A stretch of DNA of 64,000 bases from assembly GCA_023014335.1 (NCBI GenBank), contig JAECYW010000003.1, positions 2,852,001 through 2,916,000 on the forward strand, in the 5' to 3' direction. The position numbers were made by a program, and so were the translations under genes. Shown here piece after piece: positions 23,475 to 36,722 of the stretch; the stretch's first letter is position 1; every line of letters starts with the position of its first letter. Under the pieces are notes generated by a model, which saw only the letters and a list, made by a program, of their open reading frames with translations, did not search any database and had not been told where the DNA came from. This DNA comes from Galerina marginata (Eukaryota > Basidiomycota > Agaricomycetes > Agaricales > Galerinaceae).

Positions 23475-23893
23475 TAGATTCCTGCTCCACATTCGGGAAT
23501 GGAGTTACAAATCAGCTTGTTACGACCAAGAGCACGACCTTCATATACCATTTTCAGTTCAATCTTGCAGATTTAGGGCAGAATTGCTCGCTTAAACTAG
23601 TTTCTCATGTGTTTGGAGAAGACCCTGTGGACCTTGAGCGCTTGAGGGGAGTTGAGGGGAAACATTCTTTGTAGATAATAAAAGTAATGCAGTGGAGATC
23701 ATGTGCAAATATTCCTCTATGTAAACGTTTGTGATCAAATACATGCTGGAATCCTCAGAATACAATTGATTTATGAGAATTAAGCATATTTGACGTCGCG
23801 AGGTTCGCGAATAAGCGCCCGTAATATGCAAATAGATTAAGGAACTCTTCAAGACTCGGACTTATATACATAACGACTGCGTACTAAAAAAGG

Positions 23894-24077
23894 TCGGAAA
23901 AATCTCAAAAGGTATATCAGTTGGTTATTAAACATCGTCGAAGCTGACTAAAGATTAACGAGGCTGACTCAAGCCAATCCGTCGGATATCAGCACAAATA
24001 TGTGACGTTAATCTCTAGTCAGCTTCAATGACTCGGATGTTTAATTACTTTTGATATCTTTATAGGACTTTCCGAAA
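23894..24077. repeat. Foldback (MITE-like) inverted repeat
   Basis: Arms at 23894-23960 and 24006-24077 are imperfect inverted copies. Shared blocks include TCGGAAA, ATATCA, ATTAAACATC, GAAGCTGACTA and GATTAACG, with a loop of about 45 bp. The transcript would form a long hairpin. The rest of 23475-24860 shows no gene. Confidence 0.75.
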
Positions 24078-24902
24078 TTTAAAGGCTCTACCCAAGATTT
24101 TGAAATAAAAAACAAGGACTTAGGGTTTGCTTAGGATTTGACTATTGGCGCCAGAGGGATAAAGGCACCGTTGACGGCATATCGATTATCATTTATCGCG
24201 CGGAAGGCACTTTGTTTCATCATGATGGTGACACATGTTTGATGACATCCAGTCAGTGGCTGAACGTTGAACGTTAATGATGCATAATGGATAGAGTGGG
24301 TCCGGAGGAACATGATGAGGAAGCATTACTTCACGAACGTGCTTGCTAAATTATATCTGGCCCCGGCGCAGAGGAGTTGATGTTCAGGAACGCGGTAATG
24401 CAAGAAATATAGCCGTAGACTGGCTTTCCATTAGTATTGCCCTCTCATTACTAAAGACAGTTGCAATAGCTCAACATTTTCAGTGAATTTATCTTGAATT
24501 TAGAGCGAACCCACCTGCTATACTCCCAGGAGACATCCTTCCAAAACGGATCGGAGACGGTGGCTTTGTTAGCCATCAAATCCTCCTCCGATCTCCGATC
24601 TAATCGATCACACTTTATTTGACCTTTGACAGCGGCTTCCGTCGCTATGGTTCAGAATCAAAGGTACATAGGTTGGATTTTCGCCAATGATAAAGACCAT
24701 ATCTTTCTTTCCTGTCGGTGGTCACCGAGGCTGAAGATGTCAAGCGCGGAAGGTGTTCAGTAAGCATTCACTCGTTCCTTCCTTGACTCGGCGCGCTAAC
24801 GGCTTTCCTGAGCAAGATATAGTTCCATTATCCGATTAATGATCCAATATTCAAGCATCAGTTAGGCTCAAATATCCACCCTTTTCTCAACCCCATGCCA
24901 AT

Positions 24903-26390
24903 AATATCTCAGCGGTCTTATTCTACGATTACGCGCTCACCTGGACCAGGGAAGTCAAGTTTTTCTGGTGCCGCAAATTCAAGATCTCGACCGCCCTTTA
25001 TATCGCATGCCGTTATGCCATGGTTTCAAATATTCTCTATACCTTAGCGTTGAGCGACATGCTGCCAGGAATGAGGGTGTGTCATCTGTAGTACTAATTC
25101 CAAGGATGCCACTAACGTTAATGAATTTTTAGTACCCTAATTTTTCACACCTCAATTCTAATACTGAGAACTTCCTCACAAGTTGTGACAGCGCCTACAA
25201 AATTTGTTCAGCTATAAGTGTCGTTGGAAGATCGGCAATCATCAGTAAGTCCTTCTCAATGTCTGAAATTCTCAGTCCACTTAGTAAATTACAGTCGTCT
25301 GGGGGGCGAGAACGTATGCTGTGTTTAACAGAAATAAGTACGTTCTTGTCGTCTTCAGCACCCTAGGGCTCCTGGTCATTGGTCTGGATATAGTGAGTTG
25401 GCATGTTTTCCCGACAATCCGTTCTCAACTCATCCGACTAGTCCCACGTACCGGGGGTTGTTTGCGTCGGAAATCCTGGAAATCCTATGTGCGTCCTATA
25501 GAATTTTTGGGCATTTAAAATAATCCTGATAATTTATAACCTCGTAGAGGTGAGCCTAACTAAATGGAATACTTCCGCCTCATTTATCGTTGTGGTTGAA
25601 TCAGTCGAGGAGCTCTTGATAATTTTCATGGTTGTCTACGAAGTTCTTTCCGCAATCTTGACAACAGTTCGCAGCTGGCAAGCCATGAAAATTAGTATAA
25701 CTGGTGCTTGGAGATCACAAAGACAAAAATTATCATATCTTGTCCTCAGAGAAGGTAGTTCTCATTTATGTTATTCGCTTTACAATGGTATTATTCACGA
25801 TGTTTTTACCAGGGCTCCTTTATTCTATGTGAGGAGCATTCCCATACATATTATTATGTTACAAAGATTCACATTCCGATTAGCTTTGTTTCCGCTACAA
25901 CATTGGGAGCTTTAATATTACGCTATGTGAGTACATTGCTCATTTAATTCCGAGGTGACATCACTTACCCTTTCAGACCAGAGCAGTGGGTCGAACAATT
26001 CCTCCAGCTTCCCCAAGGTTTCCAACTGATTTCTGATCTTCGAGTAGCAAGGATCGCTTCCTCAACGCCTTTTAAATGCAGATACACTTCCGTGTGTACA
26101 CTGTCATTATTTATTCGCAAACCTCTGTGTAGCTGACGGCTTTGACCAGTATTTCAGGATTACTAACCGCAAGGTTTCTGCTTCATCTCCGAGAGTGGGA
26201 CCACAAGGCATCTGAATCAACTTCGGATGACTGGAGCCCTGAGGAAGGTCAAAAGAAGTCGCCAATTCAGTTCGTAGACTTCATAGACCCAAACCGCGAG
26301 CCGGTGCAGAGATCAATCGTTGAGGAGTTTGGGGAAGATCCAGTCCTTCGTGCAAGGAGAGAGCGGGCCAGCAATTCTTTGCCTAGATGA
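24903..26390 (+). CDS. DUF6533-domain multi-pass membrane protein
   Basis: The exon beginning near 24903 encodes LFYDYALTWTREVKFFW followed by LYIACRYAMV. This is the hallmark N-terminal block of the basidiomycete DUF6533 family (YDyxLTxxxEvxxxW...RY). Later exons give several hydrophobic segments: VLVVFSTLGLLVIGL near 25340, FIVVVESVEELLIIFMVVYE near 25575, and the ISGLLTARFLLHLRE tail near 26150. A soluble C-terminus ends at a TAG at 26388-26390. Introns at about 25077-25132 and 25242-25292 have good GT-AG signals. The family is a putative seven-helix membrane protein of unknown function. The first exon or start codon is not settled; an ATG at 24647 may open a short upstream exon. Confidence 0.7.
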
Positions 26391-28996
26391 GGCCGGGATT
26401 TAAATTTTTGTATTATATTGTATCTTAGGCAAGATCTTAGGTAGAAAACGATGTACAATCTCGCATTTTAATACCTGGACACTTTAGTGGGAAGGTCTTA
26501 CCCCATGTTCGAAATCTTTGTGTTGTCATATTTGAAGTAGACGGTGCACAGCCTTTGCACAGCTCTGATGTACGCTATATGCAACCGAAAACGGTACAGG
26601 AACAAGTGGATTGCATTCGATTTACGTCTGACAGGTAAAAAGGAGAAGTTTGTAGAAGTACATGAGTTCCCTATGCTTATAGTTGGCTTTAGTATGAATA
26701 CGTCGACGGAGCCTTAAACATCATGATGGGAGCAAATAAGTCACCTGCAAGGACTTGATGACAAATTTGAACTTACATGGCTGATAGGCTTCGCATCCTC
26801 AAATCCAGAGGGGATCGTATTGCCATTTAAATGATTTCCATCTACCGAGGCTGACTGGCTAGGCATACTGACTAGCCAACTAACATCACCTACACCTATC
26901 CAGGTCTTTGTCAGAGAGACGGTAATGCAAATCAATTATGCTTCACCTTGAGGGGGCTGAAATGTGGCACTGGGAAAGATGGAGGGCTCAGGCTGTGCAT
27001 TTGTGCTCGGTGCCGGGTCGTATGAGGGGTTGTCTCTTCGACTTTCAGGTGGAGTCTTGCGGAACATCTTGTCCAAGTCGTCATAATATTTCCAGACGGC
27101 ATGATATCGATAGTATGGATTATCGGCAAGTGAATTAGGAGGTAAAGGGCCCTTCAGTGAAACACAGGGAGCAAGAGATTCAGCTATGCCAGCTGTAGAC
27201 TCTGAAATACAAGCACCTTATTCTGAGGTTCACCCTGTTCACTGGGGCGGGCAAATGAATTCCGAAGAGCTTGATACGAATCCTAAGATTTCGACGTAAG
27301 CATAAATACGATGAGTTGAAGCGGCGGGAAATTTACTGCAGCCTGAAGGCCTTCAATAATATTCACCGCACCATTGTTTTGACAAGGGGTTTGACTGAGC
27401 TTGCTGTTTTCATGGCGCTGCTTCAGAAACGCGGCATCTTGACGGGACTGGTCCAGGAATTCGTCCCGATTAATTAGGCGGAACCGCCCCTTGGCCTTGG
27501 ATCTATTCTGGTGAGGATATATAGTGAGCAGAACCACTTGCAACTCACACGTTCATTGTCGAGGGTTGTCGAGGGACTCGAAACTTTGGTGTCAGTCCTC
27601 AAACAAAATTTATATGCTGGATGAATGGCGTCAATGTTCTGGAAGTACGACACGCTAACTCGGTGGCGCATTCCTGGCGAGTCAGTTTGAGCTGATTATT
27701 TGCTCCCTGTACACATTTCCCGCGACGTCGTTGTCGTTATTTACCTGTTTTGAAGTGTTATGGTCAGAAATCCACGATAATTTCGGTTCTTGGATGGCTC
27801 ACCTTCCACACGGTTCTTCGATTTCATGAGGCAAATAAATCGCGCAATAGCTTTTGATTAATGTGAATGAGTGAAAGGTTGCCCTGGATGTGCTATTCCA
27901 CATGTTGTCAGTCGCGTCACTATCAGTAATCACTTACTGCATGTGTAGCTTGGCGTCACTAGCGTGAACTGTTTGGGCGGGAGCGGCGATGGAGTGGTAT
28001 ACCATGACTCACTGTTTCGCCCCAAATGTGTCCGTGGCATTGCTGCAAATATTTGCCAACACATCGCGTACCAAGTGGCTACTTCTCGTCATTCATACAG
28101 TCTTCTGGAATGCATTTTCCTCTCGTACTGGATCATCTGATGCCGCACAATTGTCGCTGCGAATATTTATCAACATTTTGGTGTAGCGTAAGTGCATCTT
28201 CACCTTGTCAGTCTTCGGAAATGAAGTGTGTAATAGCCTCAATATATCACAAGTCTTTGGAAATGAAGGAAAATTCATAAATGCGGTTCCTCGTAAGTCA
28301 CATTTGAGTGTCGCAACTTAACTCGCTTACATTGTTTTAGACCTGATGCCGTTTCCTAGACCCTTCGGATTGTCGCTGCGATGTGAGGGCGTGTCTTATT
28401 TGCCAACTGTTTGCGGTCATTGGAAGTGCGACTTCTATGCACCAACACCTTGGAGAGGTGAGTTTCGTTCTTTCATACGGAATGCGTTCTCGGCGTAGCC
28501 CATCTCGTACTTTATTCCCAAGGAATCCAGATGACAGGATAATGTTACCCTATCCACCATTCCTTAATGAAGGTAAGGATCACTCCACAATATTATTTTT
28601 GTTGGCTGAAATCGTTTGAGTGGAAGATTTATCGTCTCGCCGACTTGAAGGGAAAATCGCTAGCATAAACAGTTATCCAGATATTACTCAGACCTTGAAT
28701 TACCCGAGTTACTCATCTAAGCTTGCCCTGCCATTGCGTGAGTCCAAATTCGAACACTGAGCATCGTTCGCGACTGAGGTTTTCTGAAACAAGACGCCCG
28801 TTCAATCAGAGACGCAGAAGCGCCTCTTGAACATTCCGCAGCAGAAGGCGAGCACTTCGTAATGGGATTGAATAGTCCTGGAGTAGCGTTACGTCGACAT
28901 AAAATTGATGGTAAATTCGTTAGATACAGGCCGAAGAAAGAGGGACCACTGCAGAGGAGAAAGAGACAAGTATATACAGTCGACGGTTCATTGCCT
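26391..28996. other. Intergenic stretch, no convincing gene
   Basis: Only short frames without recognisable domains, such as those at 26932-27138 and 28383-28619. No large repeat was recognised by eye. Confidence 0.4.
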
Positions 28997-30340
28997 TCAC
29001 CATTTAGACTGTATGCCTTCAAATCAGCACTCGTAGAATAAGTCAGATAACAGTAGCTTGCTTACCTTTCTTTGGCGCAAACTGGCTGAGAAAACGGTGT
29101 TGAAGCGTTTCCTGTGCAGTAAGACGCCTCTTGGGGTCGGCGTTAGCGCATAGCTTGATAAACTCTACGAGGTCAGGTTGACGAATTGAACGCTGTAAAA
29201 AAGTGAGTGGCAGTTCAAACTAGAATGTAGTTATGTCAGATTACCCAGTATGCGCGGGTGTCTGCTATGAATGTGTCAACTGTCGTCAAATTGTGTTCGG
29301 ATGAATTTGGAAAGATATGTCGAACGGCAGGCGTAGTGACAGAGGTGAAGAGATCTGGGTGAAATCGGGAGAGCTCCTGAGCGAAAGGCTGACTGATGCG
29401 GCCGACGATTTGTTCTAAGCATGATAACACATCTCGAAGGTCAGTGCTGTCAGGAAGTAGGTGTCGGGCGGTATATAGCTCAAAGGTTAGGCACCCCACT
29501 GCGAAGATATCGATAGGTGACCCCCATCCAATCCCTAAGTGTTTACAGGTAAGAAAAGAGTCACATGTTAACAAGGAAATGAACCAGAATAAACTTCAGG
29601 TGGCCGATAGCGTGTCGTACCCGCTATGTACTTGAGGCAATCGGTGTTTGAGCTTGAGCATGAGTCCTCAAGATCAATGATTTTGACCTGAAAGTTTCGA
29701 AGAATTGCCTATTGATTTCGCTGTCAAGTCAATGAGTCAAATTTAAATTAGAACAATAAAATTCACCCGGTCATAGAATTCGCCTTTGTCGTTGATGTCG
29801 GAAACACTAATTGTTGTGTTCTCTTGTAGGACGATGTTTTCAGGCTTCAGGTCTGTGTGGATAATCCCCTTTTGATGAAGGACTGTAGGGACGACCTTGA
29901 ATGAATAATAAGCCAGGGTTGTATCGTGAGGGCTTACATTGACAGCCTTGGCATATTTGCCAAATAATGCACCGAAAGTGATGAAATGGGAGCGGCAACA
30001 GATACGAGTTGCGTAGTAGGCTCCGCAGATCCATTCCATGTAGATTGAATACCAAACATGGTCTTGAATCAAGAAAAGTTTCGGCGATAACTTCAGAGAA
30101 AATTCTATGCTGATCGTTAGTGCGTAAGATTCAATGAAATGTGATGCTTTTACCTCGTTGCTGGCGAAGACGATTTTGCCAGAATAGTTGCTATTTCTTG
30201 TGCCCGAGAAGCGCGAGTGTTTGCCTCTGAACCCCACAAGATTTTGATGGCGAACTGAGAGGGCAGAGAATTATTTCGGACACTCCATACCGTTCCTGCA
30301 CGACCAGTCGCGATGGGATGTAGTAGTATATCTGGTCCGA
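28997..30340 (-). CDS. SRPK/CLK-like protein kinase
   Basis: Read on the minus strand, the exon ending near 30155 has a glycine-rich loop ATGRAGTVWSV and FAIKIL with the ATP lysine. Next come a catalytic loop HTDLKPENIVL (about 29860), a metal-binding site in the form KIIDLED instead of DFG (about 29680), TTRYRPPEV (about 29600) and GWGSPIDIFAVGCLTFELYT (about 29500). The C-lobe ends in RRLTAQETLQHRFL (about 29110). The final small exon ends GIQSKW and a TGA at 28997-28999. HTD in place of HRD is usual for SR-protein kinases. Catalytic Asp residues are present, so it is probably active. The first exon is not defined. It is divergently arranged with the next kinase gene. Confidence 0.8.
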
Positions 30341-30959
30341 TAAAATGTTACAAAATTGGCGCAGTCCAATATGCGATCAAATACGTACAAGATGGGCTGA
30401 TAAAGTCTCCGCTGTGAAGCCTCAGTGGGCTAAGTCGCCTTTCATTGTCAGACTGGTAATCATCAACGTCACAGTCGCTGGCATTACTGAGTGGTTCCTG
30501 AACCATGAGGTAGATGCGATATTGACATCAGTGCCATAGCGGCGTCCTATTAAATGAAGTTTTAAAAAGTTGGAGGTGAGAAGTTAAGAACCGAGCGGTA
30601 TGGTGTGCCTTGTGAATCGCGAAACGGTTCCTTGAGATTTGTAGCTGTTGATATTTACAGAAGTTTGAATAGCAGGTCAAAATAGACCAACACACGTTGT
30701 GAACGTCTTTCGTAAGACGGCGAAGAGTGAAGTGATGTCGGTAAGTAACCACAGGCTTAAATTATATTTTTCTAATATGGCTTTACTATCCATGCCCCGA
30801 TTATTGTGGAGTCTCATGGCTCCTCCAAGGTACGCACCTGATTCAAGTCTAAGAAGAGAAGGAAGACATTCAACCAACTCCTAGGTTCGCAGTCGGTGCT
30901 CTACTACTCGATCGACGTCAAAATCATCTCATTCATTTTGGTCGACGATCTAACTTTTT

Positions 30960-32200
30960 AATGTAGACATTGTTAGGCAAGTTATCAGGGAGGGAACAAC
31001 CTTCCAGCTCCTTCGTACAGAAGATTCCATCTTAGGGAGGAAGAATACCATTCGAGTTCTCAATCGTTCTCAGACCAGTTCGATGCAGTTCATGGATGAG
31101 GTCATGTGGCTTAGTGACAGAAGAACGGCCGATGGGCGGTATTCGTCTCAATTGTCATCCAACTATTGGCTTTTAAAACGTTTATCGAAGGCACGCTGAA
31201 CTTTGTCAAGAGATTTGGGATCCATTGAATTTCTACTTGATATTCAAGCCAAGTAGGATTACCTTACGCGACATCATGGCCAACAGCGAGCTATACCTAA
31301 CGAAGAGGCATGTTCGCGAAATTAGCCGTCAGCTCATAAGGGCGGTTGCCAGTACGTTATGTTTCTTGCGAATTTTATTTAATTAATCCTTTGCCTTAGA
31401 ATTGCATTCTGATAACTTTGCGCATACGGATATATCTCCGGAGAATGTAGAGATAGTGGATGAGAGAATTGCTACAGAGTTGGTTTACAACGACGACGGG
31501 ACTTTTGTTGAACGGGTGAGACTGGTTTTGGCCGTTTTACTAGCGCTGAGGGTGTTGTCAACAGAAAGTTTTGACTTCGACTGAGATAAATGTAAATTTT
31601 TATGGTCAGGTTGGACTGTCGGGATCAATTCCTATGGGTACAGACCAGTACCGCTCACCCGAAGTTGTATATGGTGAGTTCTGTTAATCTTTAAAGGGTG
31701 GCTTGTACCAAAAGCGTTGGGTAATCTGCGGTCCACAGACATGGACTTACCAAAGCATGGCGATGTATTTTCTATTGGATGCCTGATATCGGAGTTGGTC
31801 ACGGGCTCTCCACTTTTTCCAAAATTGGACGATGGCCCCTTATATCGACACGAAAAAACGATAATTTTTGATACTGTGCTTGGACCATTCCCGGACAGCC
31901 TTTGGATGCAAGTTCGCCGTACTTATCCTGGGATTTTTGGCGGTAGAGTAGGCGATTCTCCTCGCTGCGGCTCAAATATCTCTTTCGCGGTACAGACATT
32001 CGCGGTTGAAGCCTTGCCATTGAGAGTAAGTGAAGGTTACTGTCAGGGTTTTTAGTTACTGACCATCCACTTAATATTAGGATATCATCTACGATGAGGA
32101 AGCCCTGGATTTAGTGGAAGCTATGGTAAATTTGGACTCTGAGCAGCGTGTGCCATTAGTCGATCTCGATTCCCATTCGTACTTCTACCTTCGAGATTAG
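30960..32200 (+). CDS. SRPK/CLK-like kinase, divergent copy
   Basis: Plus-strand exons encode a kinase C-lobe: ITLRDIMANSELYL...ISRQLIRAVA (about 31250-31350), LHSDNFAHTDISPENVEIV (31400-31455), DQYRSPEVVY (about 31640-31672), KHGDVFSIGCLISELVTGSP (31755-31812) and a tail ending SYFYLRD with a TAG at 32198-32200. The catalytic loop keeps HTD and N. No clear DFG-type motif is visible between the loop and YRSPEV, where GLSGSIPMGT stands instead, so it may be a pseudokinase. The N-lobe is poorly defined: the frame near 30965-31185 lacks an obvious lysine block and ends at a stop unless spliced. It lies head to head with the kinase at 28997-30340. Confidence 0.65.
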
Positions 32201-32811
32201 TTTTACCATCGCTGTCAAAGGAGAACCTTATGAATAATGTATACTCTTGGTTATTTGGTATGTGATACATGTTTTCTCGCAAGTATGACATATGGTCGAT
32301 CAAATCTCTCTGTAGTGAGGGAGTGTGTTCAGGGGAATGTGATTCCTAGAGTATAATTCGTTGGAGTAGGAAGCGGACGAGGTACAGATTTAAAAATACT
32401 ATGTATGTCAATGTCAGGGTTTCAACTGGACAAACAGAAGTTTTCGCTGGCCGTGGGGAGTGCCGATCTGCAACTTTGAGAACATTTATATGCCGCAAAA
32501 ACAAAAACACTGCGTTACTCGATCAGTTTGTTGATTCTGTTCAGACCTTGCTATGCATACTAGCTAATTAAATAGTGAGGTGTAGGCGCAAAACGTATAT
32601 TATTAGTTGTTGTACAAGCAGTTCAGTACAGAGAGGGAATCGACAATTTGTTACAGCGATACAAAGAAAAAAGTGAACGAAAGGAGGTCAGATCAATAAG
32701 CGTTCAAAAGGCAAGGGAAAAAATAGGTAATGTGATGAATGTATTGAGTTACGGTGATGTTTAAGATCGAAGCGCCCTGTTTTCCTTGTTCTTGTCCTTG
32801 GAGCGGAGAGA

Positions 32812-34212
32812 TCAGGAAGCACTGGCGGTGACGGTGCTTTCGTGGTATTGGTCATCAGCAGACACGTCACGCATGACGGAGTCTGTATCGAGGGCCTGCT
32901 TCTTACTAGGAACGAGAACTCCATCGAGACCTTCGTCAGTCTTGCGTTTTCCAAGGGATGAATCTGTTGAAGAATATTTGAGTACAAATTGATTGCATGT
33001 ATGTTAGCTAACTTACCATTGCTACTGTCCCGGTCTCCAGGCGTGACCCGTGGATTCTTGTCGTCTGCCTTGCCGTGAGGTTTCTTGTCAGAAACCTCTG
33101 TTTTGATGGCTGGCACAGAAGTGCCTTTCACCCAAAATTGATCAGCGACAACGCCACGGTGAGAAATAAATGGCTTACTATCAAACAAGCTGGCTGCCTT
33201 CCCTGCTTCCAAGGGCACAAACTCATCTCCCAACGATGGGAAGAGCGCAGTGTCGGTGATCGAATTAAGGTGCTCAGGAAGTCGACCAACGCGAACAAAT
33301 TCGATTGGCATTATTTCGGGCCACCAATTTTCCGTCCCCACAATCATTCCAAGCTTGAACGTCATGATGACAATGTCGTTCTTGTGGAAAACCGGGTTGT
33401 TCGTATCTTCGAGCGGTTTGTTTGTACCTGCCATGGTATCATAGTAGAGTGGACGTTCTGGGCTCGGCACCTGAGAGGAATCGGGTCCTACAGCTTGCGA
33501 AACCCAAGGGTGAATCTTGTAACGCAATTGACTGGTGTGAAAATTCGGCGGTTTCCTGGCGAATATCTTGGCGGTAACAATGTATTTCTCCCTGTTCTGG
33601 GGATGTAATCCATTCTGCCAGTTACGTCTGCTCTTTCCCCTGGGGTTGAAACCAGACTGTGAGGTAGTATGGTTTTCCAATACCTAAAATGTAATGAGTC
33701 GCGAAATATGGGAAGTTATATAGAGAGTTTCTCGCCTTCAAATCGTCCCACAAGGTGGCGTCGGTTGTAGTGTCGAAGGCATAAGCTAACTCACAACGGA
33801 ACGACGGAGTATTCTGGCTGTTAACATGTTTTAAAATCGGTTACCCGCAGTTTAGACGACCTGGTACTCACATTCGATTCTCTGGGAGATGCTCGGGGGC
33901 AGTACATCCAGATGGTACGAAATTCCCAGTGGCTAGGTCGGAGGCCCAACCCCAGACACCCACATAGGTGAATACCGCGATTTTCTGAGTGTTCTGTTTG
34001 TAAAACTGGTAGACGATGTTCAGATGGTATCTGGGAAGGAAAGCAGGGAAACGCACAATCCACCGGGTGCTTGCATATCCCGGTCGTGCAACAACCAAAG
34101 GGGACCCGCCCCTGATAGAGTCTGCTGCCTGACTTAAAGTGATATCAGACTCGCGAATCTTCTTCTTTTGCCACTGAGCGAGAGTATCGAGGATTTCCTG
34201 CTGAGGTGCCAT
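32812..34212 (-). CDS. Hypothetical basidiomycete protein
   Basis: This minus-strand gene starts at MAPQQEILDTLAQWQKKKIR (34212). Exons contain RWIVRFPAFLPRYHLNIVYQ (about 34060), KNDIVIMTFKLGMIVG (about 33385) and a Lys/Asp-rich low-complexity tail. An intron at about 32967-33015 has GTAAGT and CAACAG. After it the frame ends at a TGA at 32812-32814 with an acidic C-terminus. The large unspliced frame that continues to 32688 is an artefact of ignoring that intron. No known domain is recognised. The order of aromatic and hydrophobic blocks suggests a folded N-terminal two thirds and a disordered tail. Confidence 0.6.
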
Positions 34213-34688
34213 TCTCTGAATGAATATAGAGGTTCACGGCAGTCCGTGGATCTGTGGGGGTGCATTTTAGGGGATGATAGCGCTGAACCTTTATACTTCT
34301 GCTAGTGGAGTTGCAAACGAGGCGAAGTAAAGTTGCGAGAGTCGATCAAGTTCACTGCTGTGCTGAGAGTTGAGAGGATTAATGATGTTTGCATGTGGTG
34401 TGTTTGTTGTTGACTCGGTCGGGCCGGGTCGATCCTTGCTTTGATGGCTTTGCACTTGCTTTGGTTTGCGAAGGCATTTGTTGGAAGTTGGGATCAAACA
34501 CCAAACGCTCGTTTTTGCTCTGTGAATTCGAAACTCCACAGAGAGACCAGGAGAGTCTGTTCACAATGACCCAGGACTTCACCGAATATCTCCTTACGCC
34601 CATTCTGATCCTCAGAGCGTTATTCTCCTATAAATAGCAACCCATCTTAATATTATCAGGTACGCAATTCAGAGATATCGCTTGGAAT

Positions 34689-35903
34689 ATGGCAACATCT
34701 ACCGTCTTTCCCAGAAAAAAGCCCTTCGACTTGACATCTATCGTTTGTCTGCCCGACCACATTGTTCTCCGTATTTTTTCCTACTTTTCTATCACGGACA
34801 TTGTGGCGATTGGGAAGGTCTCAATGGTACTGCGAGGGCTGACTCATTTTTTCTGTACAGAAACATGGAATTTTGAACGCCACTTTAGGGAATGGTTCTT
34901 CGATGTAGCTGGCTTCAATACCCTTCTTCATCGTCTTAACGCCATAGTATCCGGCTCACAGGCTCTTCAGTTCTTTGATCGTACGCACTACCCCTCCAGC
35001 AACCTGGATTTATTTGTACGACAAACGTTTGTCGAACAAGCGACGTACTGGTTAAATCAGGACGGCTACGAAATTGTCAGATATCAGCACATGTCAAGTC
35101 CTTTCGGGTATTATAATCCATCTTCAATGTCCTTCCGGAGGGCTCCCTCTATTCTTTCTGTCACTACGCTTGTCAGAACCGAGGTGCAATTTGGTGGCCA
35201 TCAACGTCGTAAACACATCCAGATTGTTGGGCTGAAATCGAGTCCTGTGCGGCATGTCCTGTACGAATCCCATTCGAGTGAGTACCAAATCAATGAGATT
35301 TCTTGATGTCTGCTAATGGTACCTAAAGCCGCAGCAGTTAATTTCATCTCTTCCATGATGGCGGTCTCCATGTTCCCGAAGTCAACATTTTTGGACCGTA
35401 AATCTTATGTCCTTGGAAATCGGTCTGGAATAGACAGCGACTATTCCAACTGGAAGTGGAAATATCGAGATCGCGGCTTCACGGTTATTAAAAGGGAACA
35501 GGATAAAGAGGAACGTGAGAGGCTTTGTGGTGACCGTTTCATAATGGATGAAAGATGCTGGGCGATTCTGTTGACAAGTTCGTCCTTAATTATCAGCTAG
35601 TGCGGAGGCTAATTAATAACGCTTAAGGACTTAATCAGCATAAGCGATTACAACTTCAACACCTTGAAGTTCCCTTTTCGGTTTCAGAGAACCCACAGAG
35701 CCGAAACTCAAATGGGGTGGGCATTATGATCTGCCATTCGATGTCCTGTAAGTGTCAAATCTGTTATGATGATTGCGCTGACACCTGAACGATGCCGTAG
35801 AATCGTTCCTCCGAGTCTTCATGTGCTTGCCATTGTACGAAGATTTGTAGACTCAAGGTACCCTGGACGTACTGTGCTTGACACTCGATTATTGCCCTGG
35901 TAG
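34689..35903 (+). CDS. F-box protein
   Basis: The first exon begins MATSTVFPRKKPFDLTSIV. Residues 19-60 form an F-box, LPDHIVLRIFSYFSITDIVA, followed by VSMVLRGLTHFF. After the F-box comes a block VSGSQALQFFDRTHYPSSNL that is common in Agaricomycete F-box proteins and resembles a nucleotidyltransferase-like fold. Exon 2 starts near 35328 (AAAVNFISSMMAV...). A last exon reads KLKWGGHYDLPFDVL and, after an intron at 35751-35809, ends VLDTRLLPW with a TAG at 35903. F-box proteins recruit substrates to SCF ubiquitin ligases through Skp1. The substrate is unknown. Basidiomycetes carry very many such genes. Confidence 0.75.
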
Positions 35904-36059
35904 TGTTTCATAGACAGTATAATACCAGAGAATTGATTTATGTATGATCTCCTTTCCAATTTACAAATTTTCTGGGTGAGAATTATGTATAGAAAGCCCG
36001 TTTGAACCGGCTAAAACGTCAAACCTGTCGGCTTGTTGGCTAAAAAGGAAATTCCAAAT

Positions 36060-36722
36060 CAGGTTTGTGTCGATGCCAGACTGGTCATATGTTGAAACCA
36101 CCTAAAATAAATTTAGCATCACTAGCCGACTATCCAGCAATACTCACGCGTGAAGCAAGAGCATCACAAGGTCTGTATCTGTCTGGCGAATATCACAAAC
36201 TCTCTGAGGGTCACCCTCATCGTATTTCATAACAACCAAGTTCCCGAGCCAATGTTTGCCAAAAAGCGTCTGCAACGCTTGGTTAACAGGCGCACTGGTG
36301 TGGCCTTTCGAAGCGATGACTCTGTAGTCGTTCGACATCTTCACCAGGGTTCCTGGAATTGAAATCAGTCTGCTACTTAACGCCCCATTTGGAAATATGT
36401 CAGCGACGGCGAGTGCGTCGGTCGTGGCATTTTGGCGTAGTCCTAAACGAACAAAGTCGACGGAGCCGCCTGTTGTGAACAACATGCACTGCCAACGGGG
36501 TCGCTTTACGAAGAATTGTTAGCTACATATGTTTGACCCTGGTAAGACGTACAGTAGCAGGTGCGAAGTTCGAGAGGAGCGAAGCATCGTTTGAGGTGAG
36601 AATGCCTTCAGGAGAGAAGCTTTCCAGGTGGTGGCCGGGGTGCTTTTACGAAAGAGTTGATACAATAAGTTGGCTAGGAAAATAAAACCTACTTCAATAA
36701 GCCAAGTTTGATGCGACGGCAT
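36060..36722 (-). CDS. Small hypothetical protein
   Basis: It begins MPSHQTWLIE at 36722. A 50-bp intron (GTAGG...AAAAG) leads to HPGHHLESFSPEGILTSNDA, then another intron leads to an exon with MLFTTGGSVDFVRLGLRQNA (36485 down) and ending LLLHA near 36144. A further splice may add about 15 residues ending SLASTQT. The product is about 160 residues with no recognised domain. The clean reading across three exons, with matching splice signals, supports a real gene. Confidence 0.5.

Noticed and set aside
32688..32811. C-terminal Arg/Thr-rich extension of the gene at 32812-34212
   Set aside because: It exists only if the intron at about 32967-33015 is ignored; splicing moves the frame to a stop at 32812.
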